From Syntrophaceae bacterium (lineage in GTDB: Bacteria > Desulfobacterota > BSN033 > UBA1163), in NCBI GenBank assembly GCA_013388645.1, contig JACAEV010000244.1, positions 1 to 32,946 of the forward strand: a stretch of DNA of 32,946 bases. Direction: 5' to 3'. The position numbers and the translations under genes are program-made. Positions 1-8,681 of the stretch are shown in pieces; position 1 is the first letter of the stretch; the number at the start of each line of letters is the position of its first letter. The notes below the pieces were generated by a model. That model saw only the letters and a list, made by a program, of their open reading frames with translations, was not told the DNA's origin and did no database searches.

Positions 1-454
1 ATGTTTTTAAATGTTTAAATGTAAGGCCTCAGTGATAAGTTTTGCACTCCATCGTCCCGACAGAAATGCTTTCGAAAATCTTAGCATGCGGATTGCAATA
101 TTATCTTTAATGATAAGGATGGGGTCACTCATTGGATGGAGTCGTGAGATATACTGGATGAGCCGATCCAATTAAAGAGCGAGGCTAAGGTTCCCGCTCT
201 AACATTTTCTCCAGCATCCCTGTCGGTCCTGTTTTATACCCGAAACGGAGGGATATCGTTTAAAATCAGATCTCCGAACAGGTCAAATATCTCTGATGAC
301 ATGGATGATGAAACGATACCGTAGGTTAAAAATACATTGAAAATAAAGTAACATCTGTGTCATCATTTTGAGGAATCTGAGTAATCAAGAGAGCGTCAAG
401 TGATGTTCCGAAACTCTCTAAACTATCTTTTGAAATATTCAGCAAGGGGTTCTC
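1..454. other. Leading intergenic stretch, no gene recognised
   Basis: No convincing reading frame crosses this stretch on either strand; stops are frequent in all frames. It must hold the promoter of the hyuA-type gene at 455, but I could not find a well-spaced -35/-10 pair. A TTGAAA near 336 has no good -10 partner. The last 15 bases contain AAGGGG seven bases before the ATG at 455, which serves as that gene's ribosome binding site. Part of the stretch may be decayed coding DNA, but nothing identifiable remains. Confidence 0.6.
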
Positions 455-2509
455 ATGAGGATCTCAATTGATGTGGGCGGAACCTTCACCGATGTGATAT
501 TAGCGGATGAAAAAGAAGGAGTGTTTGAATATACTAAAGTCCCAACGACCCACCATGATCTGGCCGAAGGGGTGTTGAAAGGCCTGGAGGAAATTCTCCA
601 GACGTCTAAGAAGTCAATTCAGGATTTAGATTATCTCATCCATGGCACGACTATCGGGACCAACGCCATTGTGGAAGGAAAAGGGGCAAAAGTGGGCTTG
701 CTCACGACTCAGGGTTTTGAGGATGTCCTCGAGATTCGCCGGGTCGCACGCCCTAAAGAGGCCGCCTTTGATTTCGAAGTGGATAATCCCCCACCCCTGG
801 TGCCTCGCTACCTGAGGAAAGGGATCGTCGAGCGGATCAATAGCAAAGGTGAGATATTCAAACCGTTGGATGAAAATTCAGTCCATCAGGCAGTAAACTT
901 TTTTAAGAAAGAAAAGGTGGAGGCCATCGTCATCTCCTTTCTCTTCTCTTTTCTGAACTCATGTCACGAAAGGCTGGCTTCAGAAATCTGTAAGGAGATG
1001 TATCCAGACGCGTTGGTTTCTCTCTCCTCTGAGATCTGCCCTGAATTCCGTGAATATGAACGGACCTGCACTACCGTGATGAATGGTTATCTTGGACCCG
1101 TCATCCGGCGCTATATGGATCATTTAATGAACCGTTTAAAACAGAGATACGGTGATATTCAACTTCACATCATGCAGAGCAATGGAGGCTCCATGACCGC
1201 GGAGGTGGCCAGGGACCATTCCGCTCACCTGATCAATTCCGGACCGGCTGGTGGGGCCATGGCGACTGCTTTTCTCAGTAAATGGACGGGACACGACATG
1301 GCGATTGGCGCCGATATGGGTGGGACGACTTTTGACATTTCGATTATTGACAAAGGCATGCCTAAAACAACGACTTGGGGTGGCGTCACGGAATATCCCA
1401 TTAAACTCCCGATGGTGGATATGAGAACGATTGGTGCCGGCGGTGGTAGCATCGCCTGGATCGATCGAGGAGGAGTTTTAAATGTGGGACCTCAGAGCAC
1501 GGGCTCCAATCCAGGACCAGCCTGTTACGGATGGGGAGGAACACTTCCAACCGTTACGGATGCCAATCTTGTATTGGGTCGTCTCAATCCTGGTTATTTC
1601 CTCGGAGGAAGAATTCCTCTCTACCCTGATCTGGCAAAGAAAGTAATCAAAGAACAGGTCGCTGATCCAATGGGGATCTCCCTTGAGGAGGCAGCCCACA
1701 GCATCGTTCGAATTGTCAATGCGAATATGGCAAAAGGAATCAGTGGTGTCTCGATTCAACGGGGATATGACTTGAGAGAATTCATTTTGATTCCTTTCGG
1801 CGGGGCAGCACCCAATCACGCCGTCGATATTGCAACCGAGCTTGAAATCCATAAAATTATCGTTCCAACCCTCTGCGGAAACTTCTCGGCCGTTGGGCTC
1901 GCCGTTGCAGACATCCAGCATGATTACGTTCGAACCATAGCGAAAAGACAAAAAGATATTAACCCTGAAGAATTAATGGAGATGTTCAGATGGATGGAGG
2001 AGGAAGGTATCCGGCAACTCAAGGAAGAGAGGGTGAAGGACATAGATATCCATATTGAGTGGTCAGCCGATCTTCGGTATGAAGGTCAGTCTTGGGAGTT
2101 AAATACGCCCATTGAAAGGGTCTCCTTATTGGGTTTTCGTGAATTGAGCAATATCTTCTCTCATTTTCATGATCTTCACCAAAGAGTCTATTCCTATAGT
2201 GAACCGGATGGGAAATTAGAGGTCATCAATCTGAGAGTGAAGGTTTACGGGAGGAACCCCGCCTTGGCATTTCCTAAATTCAAAAAAGAGCCAACCCCTC
2301 TATCGAAGGCTTTAAAGGTGAAACGCCCTGTCTTTTTTGAAGGAAGCGGTTTTGTTGAGCTTCCGATTTATGAAAGGGATCAATTAGGCTGTGGGACAGA
2401 TATTCCAGGTCCCAGTCTCGTCGAAGAAAAAATTTCTACCACGCTCATTCCAGATGGATGGACTGGATCAGTGGATGAATATAAGAATATCATCATCATG
2501 CCAACGTAG
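455..2509 (+). CDS. Hydantoinase/oxoprolinase family protein, subunit A (HyuA-type)
   Basis: The 684-residue length is normal for the HyuA / 5-oxoprolinase N-terminal family, whose members are ATP-dependent ring-opening amidohydrolases or, in relatives, acetone/acetophenone-type carboxylase subunits. The N-terminus carries the phosphate-binding signature DVGGTFTDV (residues 6-14) of the ASKHA fold. A second glycine-rich motif, ADMGGTTFDIS, lies near residue 286, and NSGPAGG lies just before it. There is no signal peptide, so the protein is cytoplasmic. The ATG is preceded by AAGGGG at 7-base spacing. The B subunit follows 83 bases downstream, so the two probably form one heteromeric enzyme. 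The substrate cannot be read from sequence: a hydantoin, an oxoproline-like lactam or an aromatic ketone would all fit. The neighbouring transporter and catabolic genes favour a nutrient-degrading role. Confidence 0.9.
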   Translation: MRISIDVGGTFTDVILADEKEGVFEYTKVPTTHHDLAEGVLKGLEEILQTSKKSIQDLDYLIHGTTIGTNAIVEGKGAKVGLLTTQGFEDVLEIRRVARPKEAAFDFEVDNPPPLVPRYLRKGIVERINSKGEIFKPLDENSVHQAVNFFKKEKVEAIVISFLFSFLNSCHERLASEICKEMYPDALVSLSSEICPEFREYERTCTTVMNGYLGPVIRRYMDHLMNRLKQRYGDIQLHIMQSNGGSMTAEVARDHSAHLINSGPAGGAMATAFLSKWTGHDMAIGADMGGTTFDISIIDKGMPKTTTWGGVTEYPIKLPMVDMRTIGAGGGSIAWIDRGGVLNVGPQSTGSNPGPACYGWGGTLPTVTDANLVLGRLNPGYFLGGRIPLYPDLAKKVIKEQVADPMGISLEEAAHSIVRIVNANMAKGISGVSIQRGYDLREFILIPFGGAAPNHAVDIATELEIHKIIVPTLCGNFSAVGLAVADIQHDYVRTIAKRQKDINPEELMEMFRWMEEEGIRQLKEERVKDIDIHIEWSADLRYEGQSWELNTPIERVSLLGFRELSNIFSHFHDLHQRVYSYSEPDGKLEVINLRVKVYGRNPALAFPKFKKEPTPLSKALKVKRPVFFEGSGFVELPIYERDQLGCGTDIPGPSLVEEKISTTLIPDGWTGSVDEYKNIIIMPT

Positions 2510-2592
2510 AGAGCAGAGCCAATAGTGTTTTCTTTTCGATCATGCTTTAGACTCTACCCTTTATCCCTGCTCTTTGCGAACCGGAGTAATCG

Positions 2593-4320
2593 ATGTCTTA
2601 TAAGGCAGATTCTGTGACCATGCAAGTGATTCGTTATGGATTGGAGGCGATTGCGGATGATATGGGGTATCACCTCATGAGGATGGGCAGGACCACCATC
2701 GTCAAAGAGATCATGGATATCAACTGTGCTGTGTTGGACTCTGTGGGGGGCATCTTAGCCCAGGCTCACCTCTGTCCTTTGATGATGTTCAGCCTTCCCA
2801 CAACGGCTGCGAAGATGTTGAAACAAGTGGAGAAGTTCGAAGAAGGGGATGTCATTATCTGTAATGACCCCTATTTGGGGGGACAACATCTTCTGGACAT
2901 GCAGTTTTTTTCACCTGTCTTCTTCGAAGGGGAATTGATCGCCTTTGTCGCCAATATTGCCCATCAACTTGATATGGGAGGAGCTGTACCCGGAGGGGTC
3001 GCGGGTGGTCTAACAGAAATTTACCAGGAGGGGCTACGAATCCCATTTGTGAAACTCTATCGTCAGGGGAAAGAGGATCATCAACTATTTGATATCATCT
3101 CACGCAATATACGGATTCCTGAGAAAACGATGGAAGACTTTAGGGCTCAAGCAGCGACCACCCTGGGGGGTGTTCGACGGGTGAAAGAGCTGATCTCGAA
3201 ATATGGACTCAAAACGTTTAAGGAAGTCACCTCCATGCTCCTCGATTATGGTGAGGCGATTGCCCGTCAGGCGATCAAGGCAATGCCAGATGGAACCTAT
3301 ATCGGAGTAGATGATATCGACGATGATGGATATTCTGATGACCCTTTTAAAGTTCAAGTGAACGTTCATATTCATGGAGATAGGATGAAGGTTGATTTCA
3401 AAGGGACCAGTCCACAGGCGAAGGGAAACATTAACTGTCCTATTTCCTGCACTCAGGCAGGGGTCTTTTATACGATGGTCGGAATCATTGACCCTTATAT
3501 GGTGGTCAACTCAGGTACTTTCCGTCCGATTCAGGTTGAGAGCGAGGAAGGGTTGATTACAAACCCAAGACCACCTGCAGGGGTCACTGCGAGAAGTCAA
3601 ACTATGACGAAAATTACAGAGGCAATGTTGAAGGCGATGAGCCAAGTGGTACCCAACCGTGTAGTCGCCGGAAGCCATGGTCAGGCTTGTACTTGCAGCT
3701 TTACTGGAATTCACCCTGAGACGGGAAGACAATTCAGTTATATCGAAATTCAAGGAGGTGGAGCTGGCGCTAGACCGGATAAAGATGGCCCCGATGGCCA
3801 AGATCTTCATCTGGGTCGTTTTATGAATACCCCTATTGAAGCGGCCGAGCTGGAGAATCCTGTGATCATAGAGCGTTACGAATTTATCCAAGACTCCGGG
3901 GGGGCGGGGAAATTCCGTGGTGGCCTTTCCCTCCGAAGAGATATACGGTTTCTCACGGATGTGACCTGGGCCAGATATTCCGATCGGCAGAAATTTGCAC
4001 CTCAAGGCCTCTTCGGTGGAAAAGAGGGAACAAAAGGCGAGTTGATTTTAAATCCCGGAATGAAGAACGAACAAAAACAAAAGTCAAAGGGAGTAAACCA
4101 ACTGAAAACAGATGATATATTGAGCATACGCCTGCCAGGCAGTGGTGGTTATGGGCCTCCTTGGGAGAGAGATCCAGAAAGGGTGAGATGGGATGTTCTG
4201 AATGGTAAGGTGAGTCTCGACTCTGCCCGAAGGGATTACCTGGTTCTATTGAATGATGATCTAACGATAGACGAAAAAGGAACAGAGTCATTACGTGCCG
4301 AAATGAAGGGAGATAAATAA
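2593..4320 (+). CDS. Hydantoinase/oxoprolinase family protein, subunit B (HyuB-type)
   Basis: This 575-residue protein matches the usual size of HyuB, the partner of HyuA in ATP-dependent hydantoin/oxoproline hydrolysis and in related carboxylases. The family signature NDPYLGGQHL is at residues 91-100. The C-terminal third has the expected glycine-rich segments, including SGGAGKFRGG and PGSGGYGPPWERDP. The protein is cytoplasmic, with no signal or membrane segment. The ATG is preceded by a modest CCGGAG site. The 83-base gap after hyuA holds a distant complementary pair (AGAGCAG and CTGCTCT) but no evident promoter, so co-transcription with hyuA is likely. Substrate is unassigned. Confidence 0.9.
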   Translation: MSYKADSVTMQVIRYGLEAIADDMGYHLMRMGRTTIVKEIMDINCAVLDSVGGILAQAHLCPLMMFSLPTTAAKMLKQVEKFEEGDVIICNDPYLGGQHLLDMQFFSPVFFEGELIAFVANIAHQLDMGGAVPGGVAGGLTEIYQEGLRIPFVKLYRQGKEDHQLFDIISRNIRIPEKTMEDFRAQAATTLGGVRRVKELISKYGLKTFKEVTSMLLDYGEAIARQAIKAMPDGTYIGVDDIDDDGYSDDPFKVQVNVHIHGDRMKVDFKGTSPQAKGNINCPISCTQAGVFYTMVGIIDPYMVVNSGTFRPIQVESEEGLITNPRPPAGVTARSQTMTKITEAMLKAMSQVVPNRVVAGSHGQACTCSFTGIHPETGRQFSYIEIQGGGAGARPDKDGPDGQDLHLGRFMNTPIEAAELENPVIIERYEFIQDSGGAGKFRGGLSLRRDIRFLTDVTWARYSDRQKFAPQGLFGGKEGTKGELILNPGMKNEQKQKSKGVNQLKTDDILSIRLPGSGGYGPPWERDPERVRWDVLNGKVSLDSARRDYLVLLNDDLTIDEKGTESLRAEMKGDK

Positions 4321-4450
4321 CAATTTAATCCCGTATACTCCTGCCCTAAAGGGGGAGCTTTCATTTATCCTTTGATTTGAAATTATCTTCTTACCCAGTC
4401 TAATGACTGAGCCTTTCGGAATGATACGGGGGAAATGGATGGGATAAAGT

Positions 4451-5413
4451 TTGAGGGAGAACAGTAAGCCATTTTATCCAATTGGAATTTGGATCGCCAT
4501 CACCAGTGTCTATATAGTTTGGGGATCCACATACTTAGCCATTCGTTTCGCTGTTCAAACCATGCCTCCCTTTCTCATGGGTGGCGTACGCTTTCTTATC
4601 TCCGGCTCCGTATTATACCTGGTCAGGCGCCTTTGGGGGGATTTAAAGCCGACCCTTCAGGAATGGCGCTCTGCATCGATCATTGGGATTCTCTTATTGG
4701 TTGGAGGAAATGGGGGTGTTGTCTGGGCAGAACAATGGGTCGTCTCAGGAGTCACAGCATTGCTGATCGCCACTGCACCCTTGTGGATGGTTTTAATTGA
4801 TACGCTTCACCCACAAGGCCGGAAGTATGGTCCATGGGTCATAGTAGGAGTCCTATTAGGATTTTCAGGCATTTTCATCCTCATCCATCCTTTTAAATCC
4901 ATGCGCCAAGGAGATGTCGACCTGATCGGTGCAATGGTACTGATTCTGGCTTCTCTTTTCTGGTCCATCGGTTCACTCTATAGCCGCCAAGCCAAATTAC
5001 CTTCATCCCCATTGTTGGGAACCGGGATGGAAATGCTCGCGGGAGGTGGAGGCTTACTCCTTCTGGGGATATTCAGCGGAGAGTTGACTCGGGTGAGTTG
5101 GAAATCGATCTCTCATGAATCATGGCTGGGATTGATCTATCTGATCGTGTTTGGATCCTGGATCGGATTCTCAGCATATACCTGGCTGCTTCGTACCGCA
5201 CCTACCCCCTTGGTCTCGACGTATGCTTATGTTAACCCCATTGTGGCTGTTTGGCTTGGCTATTTTATAGCCAAAGAACCCCTGACGTTTCGGATCCTGA
5301 TCGCAATGGTGATGGTTGTAGGATCGGTTGCTCTTATCACGTTCGCTCAGCAAAGGTCCCTGAGATTAAAAAGAACTCCCCTTCAATCTAAAGGAAAAGA
5401 CGAAATGGATTAA
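4451..5413 (+). CDS. EamA/DMT superfamily membrane transporter
   Basis: This 320-residue, very hydrophobic protein has about ten predicted membrane spans arranged as two EamA repeats. The first opens with SVYIVWGSTYLAIRFAV near residue 17, a typical EamA N-terminal signature; the second repeat starts near residue 155. The family exports or takes up small metabolites such as amino acids and their derivatives through the inner membrane. The C-terminus is a basic cytoplasmic tail. The reading frame starts with TTG at 4451, just upstream of the first membrane span; no ATG lies at a better place. It sits 130 bases after the hyuB-type gene and may move the substrate or product of that enzyme, which is inference from position only. 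Confidence 0.88.
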   Translation: MRENSKPFYPIGIWIAITSVYIVWGSTYLAIRFAVQTMPPFLMGGVRFLISGSVLYLVRRLWGDLKPTLQEWRSASIIGILLLVGGNGGVVWAEQWVVSGVTALLIATAPLWMVLIDTLHPQGRKYGPWVIVGVLLGFSGIFILIHPFKSMRQGDVDLIGAMVLILASLFWSIGSLYSRQAKLPSSPLLGTGMEMLAGGGGLLLLGIFSGELTRVSWKSISHESWLGLIYLIVFGSWIGFSAYTWLLRTAPTPLVSTYAYVNPIVAVWLGYFIAKEPLTFRILIAMVMVVGSVALITFAQQRSLRLKRTPLQSKGKDEMD

Positions 5414-5451
5414 ATCTTCTTTTTAAATTTGGAGGGATGACGGAGGATTGA

Positions 5452-5952
5452 ATGAAACATGAAATTTTGAAAGAACTCCATTTTGTTCAAGAGAAAGGAG
5501 GCCTATTTTATAACGAGGTTCGTTACCTCCTCATCCGGACTGAAACTCTGATCACCTTTCAGAAAGCGGCGGAGAGGGACCTGGGAGCAAAGGCCAATCA
5601 AATTTTATTTGAGAGTGGTTTTGTGGGGGGCGAACTCTCTTCAAAAAGATATCGGGAAGTGTTCTCATTTTCAAATGACGAGATCGTTCGTTTTATCATA
5701 GGCATGGGATCTCAGATTGGTTGGGGAAGATTCGAGCTCGAAAAATTCGATTTCGATCAGAAGAAATTGATTGTTAAAGTTTTCCATTCTCCTTTTGCAG
5801 AAGCTTATGGACCATCCGCATCAGGTGTCTGCCATTTTATTCGTGGAGTCCTATCCGGAATGGCTTCCACTGTCTTCCAGAAATCGGAAATATTAAAAGA
5901 ATCATCTTGCCTTGCAACCGGTGATCCATTTTGTAGGTTCGAAATAATATGA
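5452..5952 (+). CDS. Stand-alone V4R (4-vinyl reductase) domain protein
   Basis: This 166-residue protein consists almost entirely of a V4R domain. The C-terminal signature, with a Cys followed by ATGDPFCRFEI, is the recognisable family end, and YGPSASGVCHFIRGVLSG precedes it. V4R domains bind small hydrophobic ligands and occur as the sensory part of XylR/DmpR-type regulators and in BchJ. Here no ATPase or DNA-binding domain is attached, so it is not a complete regulator by itself. It is soluble and cytoplasmic. The ATG has a clear GGAGG site six bases upstream. It lies 38 bases after the DMT permease and ahead of the CoA-ligase gene. A role as ligand carrier or sensor for an aromatic compound is plausible but unproven. 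Confidence 0.82.
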   Translation: MKHEILKELHFVQEKGGLFYNEVRYLLIRTETLITFQKAAERDLGAKANQILFESGFVGGELSSKRYREVFSFSNDEIVRFIIGMGSQIGWGRFELEKFDFDQKKLIVKVFHSPFAEAYGPSASGVCHFIRGVLSGMASTVFQKSEILKESSCLATGDPFCRFEII

Positions 5953-6107
5953 TTCTCCCTGAAAGGGCGAAAAAATTTAAAAAAATAGCCGAGGGGAGAT
6001 ATCTTCAGAGTTTTAAAATTGCGACCTTTTATAATTATGGATCAAAGAGTTCTCAATGGAATGAGAATGAAAATAAATTTCTTTTTACTTTCTAAGAGGT
6101 TACAAAA

Positions 6108-6151
6108 TGTGATAAGTTTCACTTGACTCCACTTATTTTTTTTAATACGAT
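6108..6151 (+). promoter_or_regulatory. Promoter of the CoA-ligase gene with CRP/FNR-like box
   Basis: A TGTGA-N6-TCACT box at 6108-6123 matches the CRP consensus half-sites at nine of ten positions. It abuts a -35 element TTGACT (6123-6128), followed after 17 bases by TACGAT (6146-6151). If transcription starts near 6157, the box centre lies at about -41.5, the standard class II activator position. The motif alone does not say whether the regulator is CRP, FNR or another family member. Confidence 0.6.
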
Positions 6152-6175
6152 TGGATTGAAAATGGGAGGGTGAAA

Positions 6176-7468
6176 ATGAGCAAGACATTTATGCCAAAAA
6201 TCAGAACAGAGAGAGAGTTAAAGCGAACTCAATTGGAAGGACTTCAATGGACAGTAAATCATGTCTACAAGAATTCTGAGTTTTATCAAAATAAATTCGA
6301 TGAAGCAGGAGTCAAACCCAATCATATTAAATCCCTTAAAGATATCTCAAAACTTCCGTTTACCACCTCTAAAGATCTTCAGGAAGGATATCCCTTCCCT
6401 TTAAGATCCGTTCCTTTTGAGAAAATCGTTCGAATTCACGCTTCTTCTGGCACGACCGGAAAAAGAAAAGTCCTTTGTTATACTCAGAAGGATATCAATG
6501 ATTGGGCCAATATGTTTGCCCGCTGCTACGAGATGGCTGGATTGACCACTAAAGATAGGGTCCAGGTTGCTGTAGGTTATGGTGTATGGACCGCTGGGGT
6601 TGGTTTCCAATTAGGGGTGGAGCGGTTGGGTGCGATGGCTATCCCTATCGGTCCGGGCAATATTGATATGCAATGTCAGTTTTTAGAAGACTTTCAATCG
6701 ACCGTCTTGTGTAGTACAGCTTCGATGGGTATTCTCATGGCAGAGGAAGTGGAAAAGAGAGGGTTGAGACAAAAAATCGCTCTTAAAAAACTAATTATGG
6801 GATCGGAACGTTCAAGCGATGCTCAAAGAAAAAAGATGAAAGAGCTTTTGGGGGTTGATCATGTTTTTGACATTCCCGGCCTGACAGAACTTTATGGCCC
6901 AGGCACAGGACTGGATTGTATCTATCATGAGGGGATCCATTATTGGGCGGATTACTATATTCTTGAAATTCTTAACCCGGAAACACTTCAACCTGTTCCA
7001 CCTGGAGAGATTGGAGAGATGGTCATTACCACGCTTCGCAAAGAGGCCGCACCTCTTGTCCGTTACCGAACCAGAGACCTGACCAAGCTCATCCCTAAAA
7101 GATGTTCCTGCGGCTCTATCCTTCCAATGCATGACCGGTTGCTGGGTCGCTCTGATGATATGTTTATCATCAGAGCGGTCAATATCTACCCGGGCCAGAT
7201 AGATCATATTCTTTCCAACACAAAAGGAGTGGGCAGTGAATACCAGATTCACCTCGATCGGAAAGAGGATGGCAAAGATTACATGACCATTAAAGTGGAG
7301 AGAACGGAAAGGGGGAATCCGGCAGAAGATCCAGCCATCGCAAAGGGGCTTGAGGAGGAAATTAAGAAACAGATTCTGGTAAGTGGCAAGGTGGAGATCG
7401 TTGACTACGGTGCACTTCCGAGATCGGAAAGAAAGAGCAAACGCGTCTTTGATAATAGGGGAATATAA
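6176..7468 (+). CDS. Phenylacetate-CoA ligase-like (PaaK family) AMP-forming ligase
   Basis: This roughly 430-residue adenylate-forming enzyme would activate an aromatic or similar carboxylic acid to its CoA thioester using ATP, in the cytoplasm. The phosphate-binding loop HASSGTTGKRK is near residue 92. The RYRTRDLT motif, the hinge-region GRSDDMFIIRAVNIYP and the C-terminal LPRSERKSKRV, which carries the family's lysine region, are all present. A CSCG pair lies just before the hinge, as in many PaaK relatives. An in-frame GTG at 6170 overlaps the GGGAGGG ribosome binding site, so the ATG at 6176, five bases after that site, is the likelier start. A TRAP uptake system follows, which fits an imported acid being activated on entry. 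The exact acid is unknown; phenylacetate itself is only one option. Confidence 0.87.
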   Translation: MSKTFMPKIRTERELKRTQLEGLQWTVNHVYKNSEFYQNKFDEAGVKPNHIKSLKDISKLPFTTSKDLQEGYPFPLRSVPFEKIVRIHASSGTTGKRKVLCYTQKDINDWANMFARCYEMAGLTTKDRVQVAVGYGVWTAGVGFQLGVERLGAMAIPIGPGNIDMQCQFLEDFQSTVLCSTASMGILMAEEVEKRGLRQKIALKKLIMGSERSSDAQRKKMKELLGVDHVFDIPGLTELYGPGTGLDCIYHEGIHYWADYYILEILNPETLQPVPPGEIGEMVITTLRKEAAPLVRYRTRDLTKLIPKRCSCGSILPMHDRLLGRSDDMFIIRAVNIYPGQIDHILSNTKGVGSEYQIHLDRKEDGKDYMTIKVERTERGNPAEDPAIAKGLEEEIKKQILVSGKVEIVDYGALPRSERKSKRVFDNRGI

Positions 7469-7504
7469 TTTTTTCACAAAGGAGGTGATAGACTTCAAAA
7501 AAAC

Positions 7505-7538
7505 TTGACGAAAGGGTTAAATATTGTATACAGTATAC
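7505..7538 (+). promoter_or_regulatory. Promoter and candidate operator upstream of the TRAP genes
   Basis: TTGACG (7505-7510) and TATACA (7527-7532), 16 bases apart, form a reasonable sigma70 promoter. The -10 lies inside GTATAC-A-GTATAC (7526-7538), two self-complementary hexamers separated by one base, which is both a palindrome and a direct repeat. GTATAC-centred palindromes are typical operators of GntR-family (FCD) regulators of acid catabolism. A protein bound here would block the -10. No regulator gene lies within the window beside it. Confidence 0.55.
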
Positions 7539-7570
7539 GTTAAAAGAAACTTAAAAAAGGAGGTCAGCGT

Positions 7571-8602
7571 ATGAGAAAAAAAAGTATAAGCATCATTGTT
7601 GCGTTCGCGTTCTTATTGGGGGTCGGTCTATGGACCGCTCCGGCCCAAGCCCAAATTAAATTAAGCTATGCCAATTTCCCACCTGCTCCTACCTTTCCCT
7701 GTGTTCAAATGGAGAGATGGAAGACAGAGGTGGAGAAGAGGACAGCTGGAAAGGTAAAAGTGGATACCTACCCAGGTAGCACCTTGCTCAACCCGAAAAA
7801 CATGTTCGATGGAGTGATTGCCGGGACGGCAGATATCGGGTGTCTCGCTACATCTTATCAACCTGGTGCCTTTCCTGTGGTGGAAGCTGTTGATCTTCCA
7901 CTTGGATGGCCAAATGCCACTGTTGCGAGCGTCACGCTCTGGGAATTAGTTGACAAATATAAACCAAAAGAATTTGAAAAGGTAAAAGTCCTGACGATGT
8001 TTACATGTCCCCCGGCTAATATCATGTCCATGAAAGCCATTCGCAGCCTATCCGATATCAAAGGATATGAATTAAGGGCATCTGGAACAGGGGCAAAAAT
8101 TCTTGAACTCCTCGGAGCTGCACCTGTTGCCATGCCACAATCCGATGTCCCTGAGGCGCTTCAAAAAGGGGTGATCAAAGGGAATGTCTCTTCCATGGAA
8201 GTATTGAAGGATTTCAAATATGCAGAATACTGCCGACACGTGACCAGCAATGTCAACCTCTTCGTCGTCTCCTTCGCCGTGGTCATGAACCAGGCGAAAT
8301 GGAACTCCCTACCGGATGATGTGAAAAAAGTGTTTGATGATCTTCGAAGGGAACAGGCCATCTGGACCGGCCAATATGTCGATGATCATGTGAATAATGC
8401 GATCAAATGGTCCAAAGAGACTTATAAAGATTTTCAGATGTACACTCTCTCAAAAGAGGAACTTGCCAAGTGGTATGCCCTCCTAAAGCCAATGATGGAT
8501 AAATATCTTAAGGATTACGAGGCGAAGGGATTACCCACTAAAGCCATCCTCGATGATGTGATGAAATTAAAAGACAAGTACAGCAAAGAATACGTGAAGT
8601 GA
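7571..8602 (+). CDS. TRAP transporter substrate-binding protein (DctP family)
   Basis: This 343-residue periplasmic protein captures the substrate for a tripartite ATP-independent transporter. A signal peptide with a basic start and hydrophobic core ends at APAQA, about residue 27. The mature part shows the DctP pattern, with LSYANFPP at its start and GYELRASGTGA, whose Arg169 corresponds to the residue that usually clamps the ligand carboxylate. The ATG has a strong GGAGG site seven bases upstream. The small and large permease genes follow after a GC-rich hairpin. The conserved Arg points to an organic acid ligand, and the CoA ligase directly upstream suggests an aromatic or similar carboxylate. 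Confidence 0.92.
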   Translation: MRKKSISIIVAFAFLLGVGLWTAPAQAQIKLSYANFPPAPTFPCVQMERWKTEVEKRTAGKVKVDTYPGSTLLNPKNMFDGVIAGTADIGCLATSYQPGAFPVVEAVDLPLGWPNATVASVTLWELVDKYKPKEFEKVKVLTMFTCPPANIMSMKAIRSLSDIKGYELRASGTGAKILELLGAAPVAMPQSDVPEALQKGVIKGNVSSMEVLKDFKYAEYCRHVTSNVNLFVVSFAVVMNQAKWNSLPDDVKKVFDDLRREQAIWTGQYVDDHVNNAIKWSKETYKDFQMYTLSKEELAKWYALLKPMMDKYLKDYEAKGLPTKAILDDVMKLKDKYSKEYVK

Positions 8603-8625
8603 TTTTTTAAAATCCTTTCAGTTGC

Positions 8626-8661
8626 CCCCTCATCTCCCTTTAATGAAGGGGGGATGAGGGG
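8626..8661 (+). other. Intercistronic hairpin between dctP and dctQ genes
   Basis: CCCCTCAT (8626-8633) pairs with ATGAGGGG (8654-8661), and the stem continues inward with CTCCCTT against AAGGGGG, leaving a loop of a few bases. No U-run follows, so it is not a standard terminator. It more likely protects the 3' end of the abundant binding-protein message, giving more P than Q and M subunits. Confidence 0.7.
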
Positions 8662-8681
8662 ATTTCCGTCAGGGGAGTCTT

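Noticed and set aside
170-275. Short minus-strand frame ending in a plausible-looking protein tail (GYKTGPTGMLEKMLE)
   Set aside because: Only about 25 codons between stops, no start signal and no recognisable family; at most a remnant.
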